DNA from: Bog-950 sp964423405
GTDB lineage: Bacteria > Bacteroidota > Bacteroidia > Chitinophagales > LD1
DNA: 64,000 nucleotides
Direction: 5' to 3'
Assembly (NCBI GenBank): GCA_964423405.1
Contig: CAYREY010000009.1
Location: forward strand, 22,166-86,165
The translations under genes and the position numbers were made by a program. The notes beneath the pieces are model-generated. The model ran no database searches and was not told the DNA's origin. It worked only from the letters and a program-made list of their open reading frames with translations. Shown piece after piece: positions 27,604 through 35,613 of this stretch (positions are counted from its first letter, which is position 1; each line of letters begins with the position of its first letter).

Positions 27604-29160
27604 TCAGGTAATTGCGGTTTGCCTGGTGGCAGTTTGCGTTAACTTCTTCTTTTCCTCTATTTGCAAAGCATTTAGCGGTATTTTTTCAATTGGCTTCAGG
27701 CCATCTACTGTTTTCTTTGGCAATAACTTTTCAATCCTAAAGTTGAATAAACCTAAAAATCCTTTAACGTACATCCAAAGCTCGGTAAAAGTGCGTACCC
27801 GTTTTAGTTTTTTGAAAATGAAAGACGGGCGAAAATAAAACCCGAAAGTCATTTTACGGTAAAGGCGCTTTACATCGTCGGGCGATAGGGTATCCAATTT
27901 TAGAATAGGGGTAGACCCATAGTAAAGATCCCAGTCGAAGGTCATAATCCTATCCTGCTCCAGGCCCCAGTTGTAAACCTCGTGCCCCGGAAAAGGGGTT
28001 AGTATGGCTACAGAAATATAGTCGGGGTCTAACTTTTTAAGCAGCTTTATGTTACGGTCAATTATAGGTTCTGTATCGCCTACATTACCTACTATCATAC
28101 ATACCCTCACTTCAAGCCCGGCCTTTTTGGCCCAGTTTACAGCATCAAACACCTGGCTTACCTCCACTCCTTTCTTAATAGAATCAAGTATATCCTGATT
28201 GAAATTCTCAACCCCATACATTATTTGCCAGCAGCCTGCCCTTTTCATTATATCAAGCATTTCGGCGCTCACAATATCTACCCGGGCAAAACATAGCCAC
28301 TGTATATCCAATGGCTTATCTATCAGCATATTACAAAACTCAAATACACGTTCTTTATTTACGGTAAACACATCATCCATAATGGCTATATCTTTAATAC
28401 CATATACTTTAGATAATGTTTCAAACTCTTCATAAAGCTTTTCTGCCGAGTGGTATGTCCACATTTTGCCAACCGGCCTGCGGCAAAAATTACAAGACCA
28501 GGGGCACCCGCGCGATGAAACCAACATCATTGCGGGCAGCCTTTTAAAGTTACCTATAATAGGCCTGTATATCTGCATGTCTATCAGGTCGTAGGCCGGT
28601 AGTGGTAAAGCATCAAGTTCTCTTACACGAGAACGAGGAGGGTTCCTAAAAAACGCTGTACCGGTTTCTGTTTCCTTTTTAAATGCCAACCCACGTATAT
28701 CGCCATACGGCACACCATCAAGCAGTTCTTTTAACGTGTCCTCTCCTTCGCCTATACAAACCACATCTACAGCAGGGTTAGAAAGCGACTCATCGGGCAC
28801 AAAAGAAGCATGGGCCCCGCCGAAAATAATTTTACAATCGGGGTAGTGTTTTTTGCAAATGGCCGCCAGGCGAAAACAGGCATTAATGGTAGGTGTAGTG
28901 GTACTAAAGCCAATAACATTTATGTTATTGTATTTAGAAACAAAATTCTGAACGAAATAAGCATCAAACTCTTCGTCGGCCGAAGTAAAAAGCGCATTGC
29001 AGTCCAGTATTTGTACAGAGTACCCAAACTGGCGCACATAAGCGGCTAATGCCAAATGCATAAGGGGAGGGTCCAGGGCACGCTGTTTGGTGTAAAAACC
29101 GTCGGGAAAAATAAACGGAGGCCAAATTAAGAGGCAGTCTAACTGGTTTTCATTTGGCAT
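27604..29160 (-). CDS. B12-binding-domain radical SAM protein
   Basis: A 518-residue protein from the ATG at 29158-29160 (MPNENQLDCLLIWPP); an ORF start 99 bp upstream adds an unlikely hydrophobic leader. Residues about 5-150 form a cobalamin-binding-like Rossmann domain ending near FGGAHASFVPDE. The radical SAM core follows with CPWSCNFC (CX3CX2C) and a TIM-barrel pattern to about residue 400. Such class B enzymes methylate unactivated carbons or rearrange rings. It shares a short operon with the downstream methyltransferase. Confidence 0.87.
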   Translation of the reverse strand: MPNENQLDCLLIWPPFIFPDGFYTKQRALDPPLMHLALAAYVRQFGYSVQILDCNALFTSADEEFDAYFVQNFVSKYNNINVIGFSTTTPTINACFRLAAICKKHYPDCKIIFGGAHASFVPDESLSNPAVDVVCIGEGEDTLKELLDGVPYGDIRGLAFKKETETGTAFFRNPPRSRVRELDALPLPAYDLIDMQIYRPIIGNFKRLPAMMLVSSRGCPWSCNFCRRPVGKMWTYHSAEKLYEEFETLSKVYGIKDIAIMDDVFTVNKERVFEFCNMLIDKPLDIQWLCFARVDIVSAEMLDIMKRAGCWQIMYGVENFNQDILDSIKKGVEVSQVFDAVNWAKKAGLEVRVCMIVGNVGDTEPIIDRNIKLLKKLDPDYISVAILTPFPGHEVYNWGLEQDRIMTFDWDLYYGSTPILKLDTLSPDDVKRLYRKMTFGFYFRPSFIFKKLKRVRTFTELWMYVKGFLGLFNFRIEKLLPKKTVDGLKPIEKIPLNALQIEEKKKLTQTATRQTAIT

Positions 29161-29330
29161 GGTTAGGGGAACTTTTGAGTAATAAACAAACTTAAAAAAT
29201 AAAACAATTGCACCAACAGGCACATTTACCACAAAAGCCTGCCTGTAGTGTGCCGGCACCTTTTATAAGCAATTGAAATACCGGCAATTGTATGTGGGCC
29301 GGCGGCTGTTTTTTACTGTTTCTTTTTTAA

Positions 29331-29338
29331 TATCTTTG
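29331..29338 (+). promoter_or_regulatory. Putative -7 box (TATCTTTG) for the cytochrome/monooxygenase-like operon
   Basis: TATCTTTG is a full match to TAnnTTTG, 60 bp before the chosen ATG at 29399. The -33 region is T-rich but lacks a clear TTG. Confidence 0.45.
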
Positions 29339-29398
29339 TTACGTATCTGGTATATGTCCATAATAATTTAATGTTTGTTCGCCCTACCATTTTACTTA

Positions 29399-30700
29399 AT
29401 GAACTGGAGCAAGGCCCTGCTTATTGTTAGTATAATCCTTCTGTCATTAAACAGTTGTTACCGCAAAGAAGCCCGCAGAAACAGTGCTACTACTGTTAAC
29501 AGCCATAAAACGTGGTGCGATGTACAATACCTGTTTAATAATGTATGTGGCAGGTGCCACCATACAGGAGGTATAGGCCCGTTCTCGCTGCTTACATATA
29601 ATGATGTATATAACCGCAGCGCTACCATAGCCGCGGTTTTAAAAGCCGGAATAATGCCCCCATGGAGGCCCGATACCAGCTACAGCCACTTTATGGGCGA
29701 ATTTGTTATAAGCGAGCGGGAACGCCAACTGGTTATTGACTGGATTGAAGCCGGTGCCAAAGGCTGCGACACAGCCCAACCGGCAAAAGAGTATAGTGCG
29801 TATACCAATCAATCGCAAATAGGAGAACCGGATACATCGCTACCTGTACAACAATACCGATATGAAATACCGGAAAACAACGACCATTATCAAAATTTTA
29901 TAGTACAGTTACCCTGGAAAGAAGTAAGATACGCTACTGCTATTGAAGTGATACCAGAAAACGGGCAGGCTATTCACCATATTTCGGCCTTTTTGGTAAC
30001 CGATACCGCACGGTTAGGCTACCTTAAGCGCAACAAAATATGGAAGTACAGCATGCAGGAAGAGCCTGAAAAATTTCCGCAATTGCTCAGCAACTGGGCA
30101 AAAGGAAGTTTTGCGTTTAAAACACCCGATAGTATTGGCATTAAGTTGCCTGCCAATGCTGTGCTTTCAGTGCAGATACACTATTCATCGGGCTATAAAG
30201 GAATAAGAGATTCGAGCCACATCAACTTTTTTTTAAACAAAAAGACACCTACCCGCGAGCATAAGTTTGAATACATTAATAACCTGGATTTGCATTTTGC
30301 ACCCAACGAAGTAAAATATGAACAGGTAGTAAAGCATATAGATAGTGCCATTACACTTACCAGTATATGGCCCCATACACACCACCTGGCACAAAATGCG
30401 CTGTGCTTTGCGCTTACACCGGCTGGCGATACTATACGTTTGCTTAAGATTAATAACTGGAGTTACGATTGGCAAAGCCTGTATGTTTTTCCAAAGCCAG
30501 TTGTAATACCGGCCGGTTCGGATATTATAATGAAATGCCTTTATGATAACACCAACCGGAATGAAAGAAACCCTTTTAACCCACCCAGAACGATAAAATT
30601 CGGCATTAATGTAACCGACGAAATGTTGGTGCTTAACTACTATTACATGAAGTACCAAAAAGGAGATGAAAACCTTAACCCGTTAATAAGCCATGAGTAA
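29399..30700 (+). CDS. Lipoprotein with cytochrome c motif and copper type II monooxygenase-like domain
   Basis: A 433-residue protein from the ATG at 29399 (MNWSKALLIVSIILLSLNSC), a clean lipoprotein signal with lipobox Cys. A TTG 24 bp upstream is disfavoured. Early in the mature protein is CGRCHH, a single CxxCH heme c site, followed by MPPWRPD. The C-terminal two thirds carry IHHIS, PHTHHLAQ and TDEM, resembling the copper ligands of ascorbate-dependent peptidyl monooxygenases. Related fusions occur in Bacteroidota and Planctomycetota (from memory). It overlaps the redoxin-like gene by 8 bp. Periplasmic oxidation is likely; the substrate is unknown. Confidence 0.78.
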   Translation: MNWSKALLIVSIILLSLNSCYRKEARRNSATTVNSHKTWCDVQYLFNNVCGRCHHTGGIGPFSLLTYNDVYNRSATIAAVLKAGIMPPWRPDTSYSHFMGEFVISERERQLVIDWIEAGAKGCDTAQPAKEYSAYTNQSQIGEPDTSLPVQQYRYEIPENNDHYQNFIVQLPWKEVRYATAIEVIPENGQAIHHISAFLVTDTARLGYLKRNKIWKYSMQEEPEKFPQLLSNWAKGSFAFKTPDSIGIKLPANAVLSVQIHYSSGYKGIRDSSHINFFLNKKTPTREHKFEYINNLDLHFAPNEVKYEQVVKHIDSAITLTSIWPHTHHLAQNALCFALTPAGDTIRLLKINNWSYDWQSLYVFPKPVVIPAGSDIIMKCLYDNTNRNERNPFNPPRTIKFGINVTDEMLVLNYYYMKYQKGDENLNPLISHE

Positions 30701-31289
30701 GCTTACAGGTATAGCTACCTTAATGATTACCATATGTGTAGGATACCTGTCGTGCAATAGTGGGCCCAACAAGCATATTTTAGATACTACATTACTACGT
30801 ACAGAATCGGGCACAGCTGTTACGCTGCGCCAGGCTGGTACAGCATATTATGCCGTCATTTTTTTTTCGCCAACCTGCCCTGTATGCCGCAATGTAACGG
30901 GCGAAATAAAAAGCCTGAGGGCAGAATTTGATGATAGTATAGTAAGCGTTTTTGTGGTGTTGCCGCCTTACTGCGAAAAAGACACCGGTTTGTTAGAACC
31001 AGCATTTAACAATACCCGTAATAAAATAAACACGTATATAGATGTGGACCTTACGCTGGCCCGTAAACTGCAGGCAAAGGCTACCCCCGAAATATTTATA
31101 CTAAATAATACCGGCCAGATAGTGTATAGCGGCCAGCTGAACGATTACTACCGAAGCCTGGGTAACCATGGCGTGGAAATTACAAGGCACTACGCTGCCG
31201 AGGCATTGCATAACCATATGAACTCGCTTGCTGTTACACCCACCCAAACATCGCCCATAGGGTGCCTTATACAATACACCAGCCACTAA
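30693..31289 (+). CDS. Thioredoxin-fold (redoxin/TlpA-like) lipoprotein
   Basis: A 198-residue protein with a lipoprotein signal ending YLSC. A thioredoxin-like fold carries FFSPTCPVCRN, with CPVC as the active-site pair, and ATPEIFILN contains the cis-Pro. It overlaps the upstream cytochrome c/monooxygenase-like gene by 8 bp, which suggests translational coupling and a shared redox role outside the inner membrane. Its stop overlaps the stop of the convergent PhyH gene (31286-31289). Confidence 0.8.
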   Translation: MSKLTGIATLMITICVGYLSCNSGPNKHILDTTLLRTESGTAVTLRQAGTAYYAVIFFSPTCPVCRNVTGEIKSLRAEFDDSIVSVFVVLPPYCEKDTGLLEPAFNNTRNKINTYIDVDLTLARKLQAKATPEIFILNNTGQIVYSGQLNDYYRSLGNHGVEITRHYAAEALHNHMNSLAVTPTQTSPIGCLIQYTSH

Positions 31290-32212
31290 GCGGGCATGTG
31301 TTTGTGTATTAGCTTAACCAGCTCTTTATCCGATAAATCAAAAGGTTCAAACTTTACTGTTTCCTTTTTCCAGATAGTTTCATCGGGTTTTGATTCAAAA
31401 TCGTAGGTATAGTAAAAATTTTCGTCCACATCGTATTTCTCAATCAAATCGGGTGCTATAGCTTTATTACGGAAATAATAAACCAGTTGATAATTTTTAC
31501 GCAGCACGGTCATGGTAATAGCGTGCCTTATTTGGGTAGAAAGGTTGGGGGCACTGGCATGGATAACCGCAGGGTCGAATACGATTACATCGCCGGCATT
31601 AGCTAACACGGGTTTAGTGTACTTATATAGGGTTGGTATATGCTTTCGCAATTGCCAGGGCACACCTAAACTTCGTTGTATGTTACCCCACAAATGACTA
31701 CCCGGCACAAAAGAAATAACCCCGTTCTGCATAGTAACATCGCAAAAAGGAATCCAGACAAACAGGCAATAATCTTTTGTTTCGTCTATTACCGTGCTAT
31801 CCTGATGTATAAGCAGGTCGCTTTCGCGGTGTGGCGGCTTTACCTGGTAGGCCCCTCCTGTATGTTCATCTACCTTTGCCATTTGAAACATACGTGGCAG
31901 AATGGTTTGTGCATAGCGGTTAATTACATCCTGTGTTTTTTTCCTTATCTCCGGGTTAAACAGCCTTCCGCTGTTGAGCAGGTGTTTATCTAACTCAAAC
32001 CCGGGTAACTGCGATATTTCATTAAACGTGTTCATAAAACCGGCAATCTCTTCGGGTTTTACAACATCTTTAATTACACACCATCCATTATATAAATAGT
32101 GCTGATGGTGCTCCTCTTTCAAAAAAAAGGAGTCTTTGCGTATTTCTAAATGTGGGTTTACTTCCTGTGCGTTTCTACTGCTAAAAAATGAATTTAAAAA
32201 AGGAATATTCAT
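31286..32212 (-). CDS. PhyH-family Fe(II)/2OG dioxygenase
   Basis: A 308-residue PhyH protein from the ATG at 32210-32212 (MNIPFLNSFFSS). The triad is intact: H136-Q-D138 and H218 (VIHASAPNLSTQIR) with a following Arg. Unlike the tandem copies, the short hydrophobic stretch is at the N-terminus rather than the C-terminus. It has a longer gap before the domain (about residue 35), making it a more distant member. It is transcribed alone, converging with the redoxin-like gene. Confidence 0.86.
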   Translation of the reverse strand: MNIPFLNSFFSSRNAQEVNPHLEIRKDSFFLKEEHHQHYLYNGWCVIKDVVKPEEIAGFMNTFNEISQLPGFELDKHLLNSGRLFNPEIRKKTQDVINRYAQTILPRMFQMAKVDEHTGGAYQVKPPHRESDLLIHQDSTVIDETKDYCLFVWIPFCDVTMQNGVISFVPGSHLWGNIQRSLGVPWQLRKHIPTLYKYTKPVLANAGDVIVFDPAVIHASAPNLSTQIRHAITMTVLRKNYQLVYYFRNKAIAPDLIEKYDVDENFYYTYDFESKPDETIWKKETVKFEPFDLSDKELVKLIHKHMPA

Positions 32213-32470
32213 TGATAGAGATAAGTTTGTTAGAGCGCTAATACAGTACAAATGTATAGAGATCTGATTAAATGTACGACCTAATTGATAATAATCAGCA
32301 ATTAGTTAACGCCCCCCGGCACAATGCCCAATTTGTGCTGGAGTAATATACCCACAAACGGCACTTTGTAAATGCATTTCGGCTGTGTATTTCGATTCGT
32401 TTTCTGAAACAATTTTGTTTTTGGTGCCGTTAATGTGAGCAACAAACAAACATAACTTAAACTATACAAA

Positions 32471-33319
32471 GTGAAAGCAACAACAACCAAATTATTAACA
32501 GCGGTACTTATCACCGCCACCTTCTCGCTAAACTCATGCAAGAAGGAAGAAACGCTGGTAAAGACAAATACAACCAGCAAACCACACTCTTCCGATTTGA
32601 TTTCTAAAAGACAAATGGAAGCTAACGTAGCCACCATGAAACTATCATCGTTTTTACAAAACCTGCTGGCATCTAGCACCAGGTATATGAAAACCGATGA
32701 TTTCATCGAAGGCTTTGGCTGTGCAACCGTAACGGTTGACTCCAGCTCATCTCCACGCATTGCAACATTCGATTTCGGTAGCGGCTGTACCGATGCAAAC
32801 GGCAAATTCTACTCGGGTAGCATTGTTATTCAATACACCAGCCCGGATTTATCTGCCGTTAACAGCCAAATGAACTGTACGCTGAACAACTTTACAGCCG
32901 ATACAGTAACCTACAACGGAACATTTGATTACACCAACACAGGCCCTTCTGGCCTGGGCCACCCAACCGGCGCTATCAATGTAAACATGTCGACCAATTT
33001 TGTACACGACAACCTTACACTAACCGGCAACAATACCATATCTTTCGAATGGCAAAGTTCACGTAACACTGCATATGTTACCATATCGGGCACCGGCACC
33101 GATAACAATGGAATTAGTTTTTCTCAAAACACCAACGCACCACTTGGTTTGAAAGATATAGATGGCTGCAGAGAGCATTTTAGCTCAGGTGTACTTTACA
33201 TAATCTTCCCGGCATTTCCGGGCCAGGAGCAGGAAATTGACTACGGCACAGGCACCTGCGATGACCAGGCAACCATGAGCATAGGCGGCGGACCAGCTAC
33301 ACCATTTACCTTGCAATAA
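32471..33319 (+). CDS. Hypothetical lipoprotein
   Basis: A 282-residue protein with a GTG start and lipoprotein signal (FSLNSCKKEE). The mature part is Ser/Thr/Asn-rich and beta-sheet-like, with no motif I recognise. Two Cys pairs (near FDFGSGC and NCTLN) could form disulfides. It is followed by a strong palindromic terminator. The upstream 32213-32470 interval shows no other gene. Confidence 0.75.
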   Translation: MKATTTKLLTAVLITATFSLNSCKKEETLVKTNTTSKPHSSDLISKRQMEANVATMKLSSFLQNLLASSTRYMKTDDFIEGFGCATVTVDSSSSPRIATFDFGSGCTDANGKFYSGSIVIQYTSPDLSAVNSQMNCTLNNFTADTVTYNGTFDYTNTGPSGLGHPTGAINVNMSTNFVHDNLTLTGNNTISFEWQSSRNTAYVTISGTGTDNNGISFSQNTNAPLGLKDIDGCREHFSSGVLYIIFPAFPGQEQEIDYGTGTCDDQATMSIGGGPATPFTLQ

Positions 33320-33335
33320 AAATTGTAAGTATTAT

Positions 33336-33379
33336 AAAACAGAAGTACCGGTTACAATTGTAACCGGTACTTCTGTTTT
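33336..33379. terminator. Bidirectional terminator, perfect 22-bp inverted repeat
   Basis: The arms 33336-33357 and 33358-33379 are perfectly complementary, starting AAAACAGAAG and ending CTTCTGTTTT. T-runs lie at the 3' end on each strand. It lies between two convergent genes and can serve both. Confidence 0.8.
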
Positions 33380-33461
33380 ATAGCAGGTGGCATATCTGCT
33401 ATGCTCAATACACCCATTTGCTTACTACCCTTTAAGCCGGCTGGCTTGCCACTATGGCCTG

Positions 33462-34490
33462 CTATTTTTTGCCTCCGCAATCGGTGCCTATGTAGTGCCA
33501 TACAATATCACTATGCGATACAAGCGGGCCGTCAACCCTGCCGGTCATACCCATTGCATACAAATTTCTGGTACCCGCCACTACCTTAATATCCTCAAAC
33601 AAAGGCTCCTCGGGCATTACAAAACAAGGGGTAATACTGCCTACCAGCTTTGCCTCGTTAATGGCCAGATAGTTTTTAAGCATACAGCAGAAACAACCCT
33701 TATCAACCGCACCGCTACTATCGCGCAGCATACTTACATACCTTGCAGAGAACAACTGCCTGCTGGTTCCAAACAAACGGGCCGAACGTATTGGCACAAA
33801 GTTACCATCGTTTTTGCCGCATAGCAATTGGCTGTAACTTATTACTGTTTGTTTGGTGCTATCGCAAATTACAAAAGGGTCGTATGGGTCCATTACATAC
33901 CGGCCATTGCTTAAAGTAATAACCGGAAAAATATGTACCCCATATGGCACCACAACAGGAGCCCCTTTAATACCCAATAAACTATCGACAAGCCTTAAAT
34001 AAAACGATGTGCGTTGGCCGCAATACAGGCTGGTAATATTTAAATTTCCTAAATCGTAGCAACTGCTCAGCGCCATAGTATCCCAGCCTGCCAGTATGCT
34101 TAAATAGGTAGAATCTGTAGCCAACCCAAATTTGGGGCCTAAAAACTGAAAACTAAAAGTGGCGTAGGTAAAATCTGCCAATACCAGGCTTTTCAGATAC
34201 TCTTTGGTTGCTTTGTTTGTATTGAGCGAATCGATATGCGTAAACTCCTGCTTAATCTGCAATATGGCTTCATCGTAGCTGTAGGGCAGGTTTCTTAATA
34301 ACGTATCGGTAGGCGGCACACAGTTACACTTGCTTAGTACCCACGCTTTTGTAGGAAAACTATCAGATAAATATTCTTTTACATCGCTTAGTTTAATGGT
34401 TTCTGTATGCTGCCTGGCTTGCCTTTTGCAACCAGATAAGCATACAGCCATAAACAGTACGACAGGTATGAACACTAAAAAACGACGCAT
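33462..34490 (-). CDS. Lipoprotein with possible transglutaminase-like fold
   Basis: A 342-residue protein from the ATG at 34488-34490 (MRRFLVFIPVVLFMAVCLSGC), a clear lipobox. The longer ORF would lose the signal. A Cys-His-Asp order in LYCGQRTSF ... GVHIFPVITL ... RYVMDPYDPF is reminiscent of transglutaminase-like proteins, but this is a motif-level guess. Other Cys residues occur at KCNC and CFCCM. It follows the WelO5-like gene by 43 bp on the same strand, so it is probably cotranscribed. Confidence 0.65.
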   Translation of the reverse strand: MRRFLVFIPVVLFMAVCLSGCKRQARQHTETIKLSDVKEYLSDSFPTKAWVLSKCNCVPPTDTLLRNLPYSYDEAILQIKQEFTHIDSLNTNKATKEYLKSLVLADFTYATFSFQFLGPKFGLATDSTYLSILAGWDTMALSSCYDLGNLNITSLYCGQRTSFYLRLVDSLLGIKGAPVVVPYGVHIFPVITLSNGRYVMDPYDPFVICDSTKQTVISYSQLLCGKNDGNFVPIRSARLFGTSRQLFSARYVSMLRDSSGAVDKGCFCCMLKNYLAINEAKLVGSITPCFVMPEEPLFEDIKVVAGTRNLYAMGMTGRVDGPLVSHSDIVWHYIGTDCGGKK

Positions 34491-34533
34491 GTGTTGCAGT
34501 AATATAAAATGTGATACCGGAAGAAACGCTTGT

Positions 34534-35532
34534 TTAGCTCCAATAATAAATAGTTTCCTTATCGTGCGATAAGCTGAGGAAACCGCCAAAAGTAATACGC
34601 GGTGTTTTGCCGGTAACACGTTCTACCCGGTGCCAGATATTTCCACCCTGAAAAAGAATCATATCGCCTTTGCGTGGCCTTATTTTGTTTTTGCGTATAG
34701 ATGGATCTGTTTGAACATACATTTTAGTACCGTCGGGCTGTATAATCTCGTTATCCTCGTGTGGTGTGGCTTTGGTTTGGCCGGGCTGCCAGCGGAAATT
34801 GAATAAAGACAGTTCGCCGCCCTCTTCGGGTTCCTGAAGCATAATAAAATAACTCATCTGGTTTTTTGCGATAACCTTTCTATTTAAATGAGCGTACGCC
34901 TCCGAGAAAGTAGTACCGAAATAATTAGCGCAATGAACGCTCATTAAACCCTGATAGGGGACTAAATAACGAAAGGTAACGAAAGGAAAACGGCCTGTAT
35001 CCTCTATGCCCTCTGGCTGAGCTATTTTACGCCCCCCGCCTATCGACTGAAAAAAGCTGGTAATGGCAGCATGTGCATCTACCCCATACTCTGCTGCAAA
35101 ATCAGTATTAAACTTTTCCATTTGCAGATAATAATTGATAGCTGCCTGATGGCGTTCTTCTTCGGGCAAAAAACTCATCTGACGGTTATATTCGGCAAAA
35201 ATCATGGGATAGGTAAATCCTACATCTGTATTGGCCAGCCCTTCTTTATTGGCCCGTACAACTTCAAGCTTATCAAGCAATTTATCAACTTCATGTTCGG
35301 GCATAAAATTTTTAATAAGAAAGCCATCCGATTTGCCAACAAACATATCATGTATGGCATCCGGCCTTTGCTTAATTTCTTCTACCGTTACCTCCCTGAA
35401 ATCGTATAAATTCTGCTGGGCTTCTATTTCTAAAATTTCGCCATTGGGTTGTTGTACTTCGGCTTGTTGCACAGTATTATCGCCGGCAGGTTTACTACTA
35501 CCACCTAACCATTGAAGTATATTTTTAAGCAT
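34534..35532 (-). CDS. WelO5-family Fe(II)/2OG-dependent halogenase homologue (H-x-A site)
   Basis: A 332-residue non-heme iron protein. The proximal metal site is H200-C201-A202 (codons 34927-34935), followed by N; the distal His is H301 and the 2OG Arg is R312. Replacing the Asp/Glu ligand with Gly or Ala leaves room for a halide and is the hallmark of Fe/2OG halogenases. From memory, the WelO5 halogenase shows HVGN at this site, SYFI...GGEL next, and GDMLLF...HR plus a terminal IYYWS. This protein has SYFI...GGEL, GDMILF...HR and ends IYYWS. The N-terminal YDFREV...DGFLI region also matches. Halogenation is an inference; hydroxylation cannot be excluded. The N-terminus MLKNILQWLG is amphipathic. 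Confidence 0.8.
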   Translation of the reverse strand: MLKNILQWLGGSSKPAGDNTVQQAEVQQPNGEILEIEAQQNLYDFREVTVEEIKQRPDAIHDMFVGKSDGFLIKNFMPEHEVDKLLDKLEVVRANKEGLANTDVGFTYPMIFAEYNRQMSFLPEEERHQAAINYYLQMEKFNTDFAAEYGVDAHAAITSFFQSIGGGRKIAQPEGIEDTGRFPFVTFRYLVPYQGLMSVHCANYFGTTFSEAYAHLNRKVIAKNQMSYFIMLQEPEEGGELSLFNFRWQPGQTKATPHEDNEIIQPDGTKMYVQTDPSIRKNKIRPRKGDMILFQGGNIWHRVERVTGKTPRITFGGFLSLSHDKETIYYWS

Positions 35533-35613
35533 AACTTTTAGTATTGTAACTGAAATTACTAAAAAATAATTAACTGCAAATTATTAACTAACATTGCTAA
35601 ACGCAAGGGCTGT

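Noticed and set aside
34327..34572. Plus-strand ORF opposite the lipoprotein/WelO5-like junction
   Set aside because: Overlaps two supported minus-strand genes and has no motif.
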